Shown here: positions 4,781 through 6,777 of the stretch, piece after piece
Numbering within the stretch: the stretch's first letter is position 1
Layout of the letters: the number at the start of each line of letters is the position of its first letter
Origin: Actinomycetes bacterium
GTDB taxonomy: Bacteria; Actinomycetota; Aquicultoria; CAJVYJ01
Reading direction: 5' to 3'
Length of the DNA stretch: 6,777 nt
Assembly (NCBI GenBank): GCA_030597945.1
Contig: JAUVQW010000059.1
Coordinates: forward strand, 1 to 6,777
Notes under the pieces: generated by a model
The model's database searches: none
Told to the model about the DNA's origin: nothing
Seen by the model: the letters and a program-made list of their open reading frames with translations, nothing else
Position numbers and translations under genes: made by a program

Positions 4781-6655
4781 ATGAGATCTCAGGATAAAAA
4801 AAAGGAGAGAGGGACGATAAGGAAGATCTTTGGTTCTTTCCTCAACCGTTACTTCTTAATTACTCTTGGGATTTTTCTGTTCGTCGGCGTTCCATCGGGT
4901 TACTATCTATCAAATATCGTTGAAAAACAATTTGTGGAATCCTACACCGATTCGATGCTGACCAACGTAGAAACAGTTTTTGAAGGCCAGCTGCAAGGAC
5001 GTGCCTACGACGAAGTTCTAGAAGGTGAAGAGCTTGAAAGTTTCGAATTCGTCGTCGGTAAATATATCGAAGGCGAAAGCGTCAGTAAAGTAAAAGTATG
5101 GGGCATAGACGGAACTCTTCTTTACGCCTCCGCCGGTAAAAAGGGTATAGGAAATGCCCGTGACGTCAAAGGCCACTTTAAAGAAGCCGTTGATGGCCAG
5201 ATAATCAAAGAAGTTGAAGGTGAGGATGTTGAGGTCGAAGGCGATCAAGTAGGCGGAGAGGTCCTTGAGATCTATTATCCGATCCATGCAGCCGATGGAA
5301 GCGTAGGAAACGTGTTTGAGATCTATGCTACTACGACTCCGATCATGGCAAGCGTAAGGCAGGCACAAACAGCCCTGGCCGGATTTCTAGTAGTGATCTT
5401 TGTTGGCATCGTCATAGTTGGACAGATCGGTGCCCGTATGCTTATAAAACGAAATGAGCGTCTGCACGCACTTACAAAAGAACTTGAGCACTTAGCGGAT
5501 ACCGATGGCCTGACAGAGATATACAATCATCGTTATTTTCAGGAGAATCTAACAAAAGAGGTCTCCCGAAGCGCAAGGTATAAAAAACAATTAAGCTTGA
5601 TAATGATAGATCTGGATTATTTCAAGACCGTTAATGACCATTTCGGCCACCAGACCGGTGACATCGTCCTAAAGCGGATATCTGCGACCCTGGCTGAATC
5701 GCTCAGGACTATTGATATCCCGGCACGCTATGGCGGAGAAGAGTTTGTTATCATCCTACCGGAAAGCAGTGCCAAAGATGCCATCGATGTTGCAGAAAGA
5801 CTCAGGAAAACCGTCGGCGAGCTAAGAATAAAAGCCGGCGATGAAGCTGTATCTGTTACGGCAAGCTTCGGCGTGGCCGACTTTCCGACATGCGCCGACG
5901 ACGAGGCAAGTCTAGTGGCCGCGGCCGATAGCGCATTACTCATGGCAAAAAGTAAGGGTAGAAATAAAGTATGTTATTTTGGAAACTTATCAGAAACCGT
6001 TGTGTCCACTGACGACGTCGAAAAACTATTTAACAGGCTTCGCCACGCCAATCTAATAACTGTCCAAGCTTTGGCGGCAGCTGTAAAAGGCAAGGATATG
6101 GTCAATAACGATCACGACTTTCACAAGAGCCCACCAGAGACGGTAAAAAAGATCGCTAGCGTATTGAATCTAAAAGATAGCGAGATGGAGACTCTGACCA
6201 TAGCCGCCAGCGTCTATGATATCGGTAAGATCACCGTTCCGGATGAAGTGCTCAATAAGACTCAACCACTTACAGAAAAAGAGCTAGCCGTTATTCAGGA
6301 ACATCCAGAAGCGGGAGAGCGTATCCTTCAAGCTATCGATGGTCTGGAACTTATCTTGAACGTCGTTAAACACCATCACGAGAGATTCGATGGTTCAGGC
6401 TATCCATTGGGATTAAAAGGAAACCAGATACCTTATCTCGCAAGAGCTTTACACATAATAGATGCCTATAACGCGATGACGATGGATAGGCCTTATAGAG
6501 AAGCTTTATCGCCGGAGGAAGCAGCTCTCGAGCTTAGAAAGAATTCCGGTACCCAGTTTGATACAAAACTAGTTGAAAAGATAATAGAGGGATTAAAGAT
6601 CGAAGCGCCTGTTCCGATTGATAACGCCGATAAGATCCATTCAGATACGGCCTAA
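4781..6655 (+). CDS. membrane Cache-like sensor, GGDEF diguanylate cyclase, HD-GYP domain with altered HD dyad
   Basis: This 624-residue inner-membrane signalling protein should make and perhaps degrade or bind cyclic di-GMP. A basic N-terminus leads to TM1 (about 24-43). An extracytoplasmic sensor (44-197) follows, whose KVWGIDGTLLYAS and YYPIHAADGSVGNVFEIY segments resemble a single Cache domain; it contains an acidic stretch (144-160). TM2 is about 198-219. The GGDEF domain (about 238-405) has metal-binding Asp277, FKxxND (281-286), an intact GGEEF (318-322), and an RxxD product-inhibition site (Arg309/Asp312) at the usual five-residue distance. The HD-GYP domain (about 425-602) keeps candidate His448, Asp480, Lys483, His508, His532-His533-Glu534, GYP (540-542) and Asp561. 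The HD dyad reads Tyr479-Asp480 (codon TAT), so one metal ligand is lost and hydrolase activity is doubtful. A short polar tail ends the protein. ATG follows a good AAAGGAG site by seven bases. It is a single-gene unit ending at the 6670 terminator. Confidence 0.93.
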   Translation: MRSQDKKKERGTIRKIFGSFLNRYFLITLGIFLFVGVPSGYYLSNIVEKQFVESYTDSMLTNVETVFEGQLQGRAYDEVLEGEELESFEFVVGKYIEGESVSKVKVWGIDGTLLYASAGKKGIGNARDVKGHFKEAVDGQIIKEVEGEDVEVEGDQVGGEVLEIYYPIHAADGSVGNVFEIYATTTPIMASVRQAQTALAGFLVVIFVGIVIVGQIGARMLIKRNERLHALTKELEHLADTDGLTEIYNHRYFQENLTKEVSRSARYKKQLSLIMIDLDYFKTVNDHFGHQTGDIVLKRISATLAESLRTIDIPARYGGEEFVIILPESSAKDAIDVAERLRKTVGELRIKAGDEAVSVTASFGVADFPTCADDEASLVAAADSALLMAKSKGRNKVCYFGNLSETVVSTDDVEKLFNRLRHANLITVQALAAAVKGKDMVNNDHDFHKSPPETVKKIASVLNLKDSEMETLTIAASVYDIGKITVPDEVLNKTQPLTEKELAVIQEHPEAGERILQAIDGLELILNVVKHHHERFDGSGYPLGLKGNQIPYLARALHIIDAYNAMTMDRPYREALSPEEAALELRKNSGTQFDTKLVEKIIEGLKIEAPVPIDNADKIHSDTA

Positions 6656-6669
6656 AATAATCTGAACTT

Positions 6670-6701
6670 AAAACGGCCCGCGTTTGCGGGCCGTTTTTTT
6701 T
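6670..6701 (+). terminator. intrinsic terminator of the GGDEF/HD-GYP gene
   Basis: CGGCCCGC (6674-6681) and GCGGGCCG (6686-6693) form a perfect 8-bp GC-rich stem around a GTTT loop. The stem is extended by A-T pairs from flanking A and T runs and followed by eight T residues. It begins about 15 bases after the stop codon. The A-run on the far side means it may also work weakly in the other direction. Confidence 0.95.
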
Positions 6702-6710
6702 ATTTACGTA

Positions 6711-6739
6711 TTTAAGCAAAAACCCAAGGTAGTTATATA
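6711..6739 (+). promoter_or_regulatory. weak candidate promoter for a gene beyond the window
   Basis: TTTAAG (6711-6716) and TATATA (6734-6739) are separated by exactly 17 bp and lie after the terminator, so they could drive a gene beginning outside the window. The hexamers match the consensus at only 3 and 4 of 6 positions, so this is a tentative call. Nothing else is visible in the last 76 bases. Confidence 0.2.
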
Positions 6740-6777
6740 CTGGTTGTTGTAATCGACGAAACAGTAACAAACAAAAA

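Noticed and set aside
5018..5368. 116-codon open frame on the minus strand inside the GGDEF gene
   Set aside because: It lies antisense to the well-supported sensor domain, has no ribosome site or recognisable domain, and its composition is that expected of a reverse reading.
6534..6770. 78-codon minus-strand open frame
   Set aside because: It runs through the intrinsic terminator and the 3' end of the GGDEF/HD-GYP gene and has no domain or ribosome site.
1..6777. CRISPR array, tRNA/rRNA genes, insertion sequences or attachment sites
   Set aside because: No spaced direct repeats, tRNA-like cloverleaf, transposase or terminal inverted repeats were seen.

Overview
The window carries five protein genes and one complex intergenic leader. 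It looks like chromosomal DNA of a Gram-positive-type bacterium of moderate to low GC, most likely a deep-branching, probably anaerobic member of the Actinobacteriota, although a Firmicutes-like host is not excluded. The reasons are a class A penicillin-binding protein with C-terminal PASTA repeats, strong GGAGG-type ribosome sites next to TTG starts, and the closeness of tyrS and mpg, which are neighbours in Mycobacterium (Rv1689/Rv1688). The lineage is inference.

Layout. Bases 1-246 (minus) are the 5' part of tyrS, cut by the window edge. A 168-bp divergent gap holds two back-to-back extended -10 promoters. Bases 415-2871 (plus) encode a bifunctional peptidoglycan glycosyltransferase/transpeptidase with two PASTA domains. 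It converges, across 19 bp, on a minus-strand pair: mpg (3-methyladenine DNA glycosylase, 3862-4467), followed 20 bp later by a long NIF3/DUF34-family metalloprotein (2891-3841). A 313-bp gap without genes (4468-4780) separates mpg from a divergent plus-strand gene (4781-6655). That gene encodes a two-TM, Cache-like sensor with a GGDEF domain and an HD-GYP domain, and it ends at a textbook intrinsic terminator (6670-6701).

The genes are mostly housekeeping: translation (TyrRS), cell-wall synthesis, alkylation repair, and a conserved metalloprotein. They sit beside one signalling gene for cyclic di-GMP. The diguanylate cyclase half looks fully active and product-inhibited (GGEEF plus RxxD I-site). 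The HD-GYP half has lost the His of its HD dyad (Tyr479-Asp480) but keeps the other recognisable ligands and the GYP motif, so its hydrolase activity is doubtful.

The most unusual part is the leader of the signalling gene. Two perfect inverted repeats (7 and 8 bp) interlock in pseudoknot order with a 6-bp hairpin between them. Downstream come a CUCCUU element complementary to the AAGGAG ribosome site and a 12-bp near-perfect hairpin between the two. This has the layout of a riboswitch-like or other cis-regulatory RNA, but it matches no class I recognise. The 12-bp palindrome could instead be a repressor operator.
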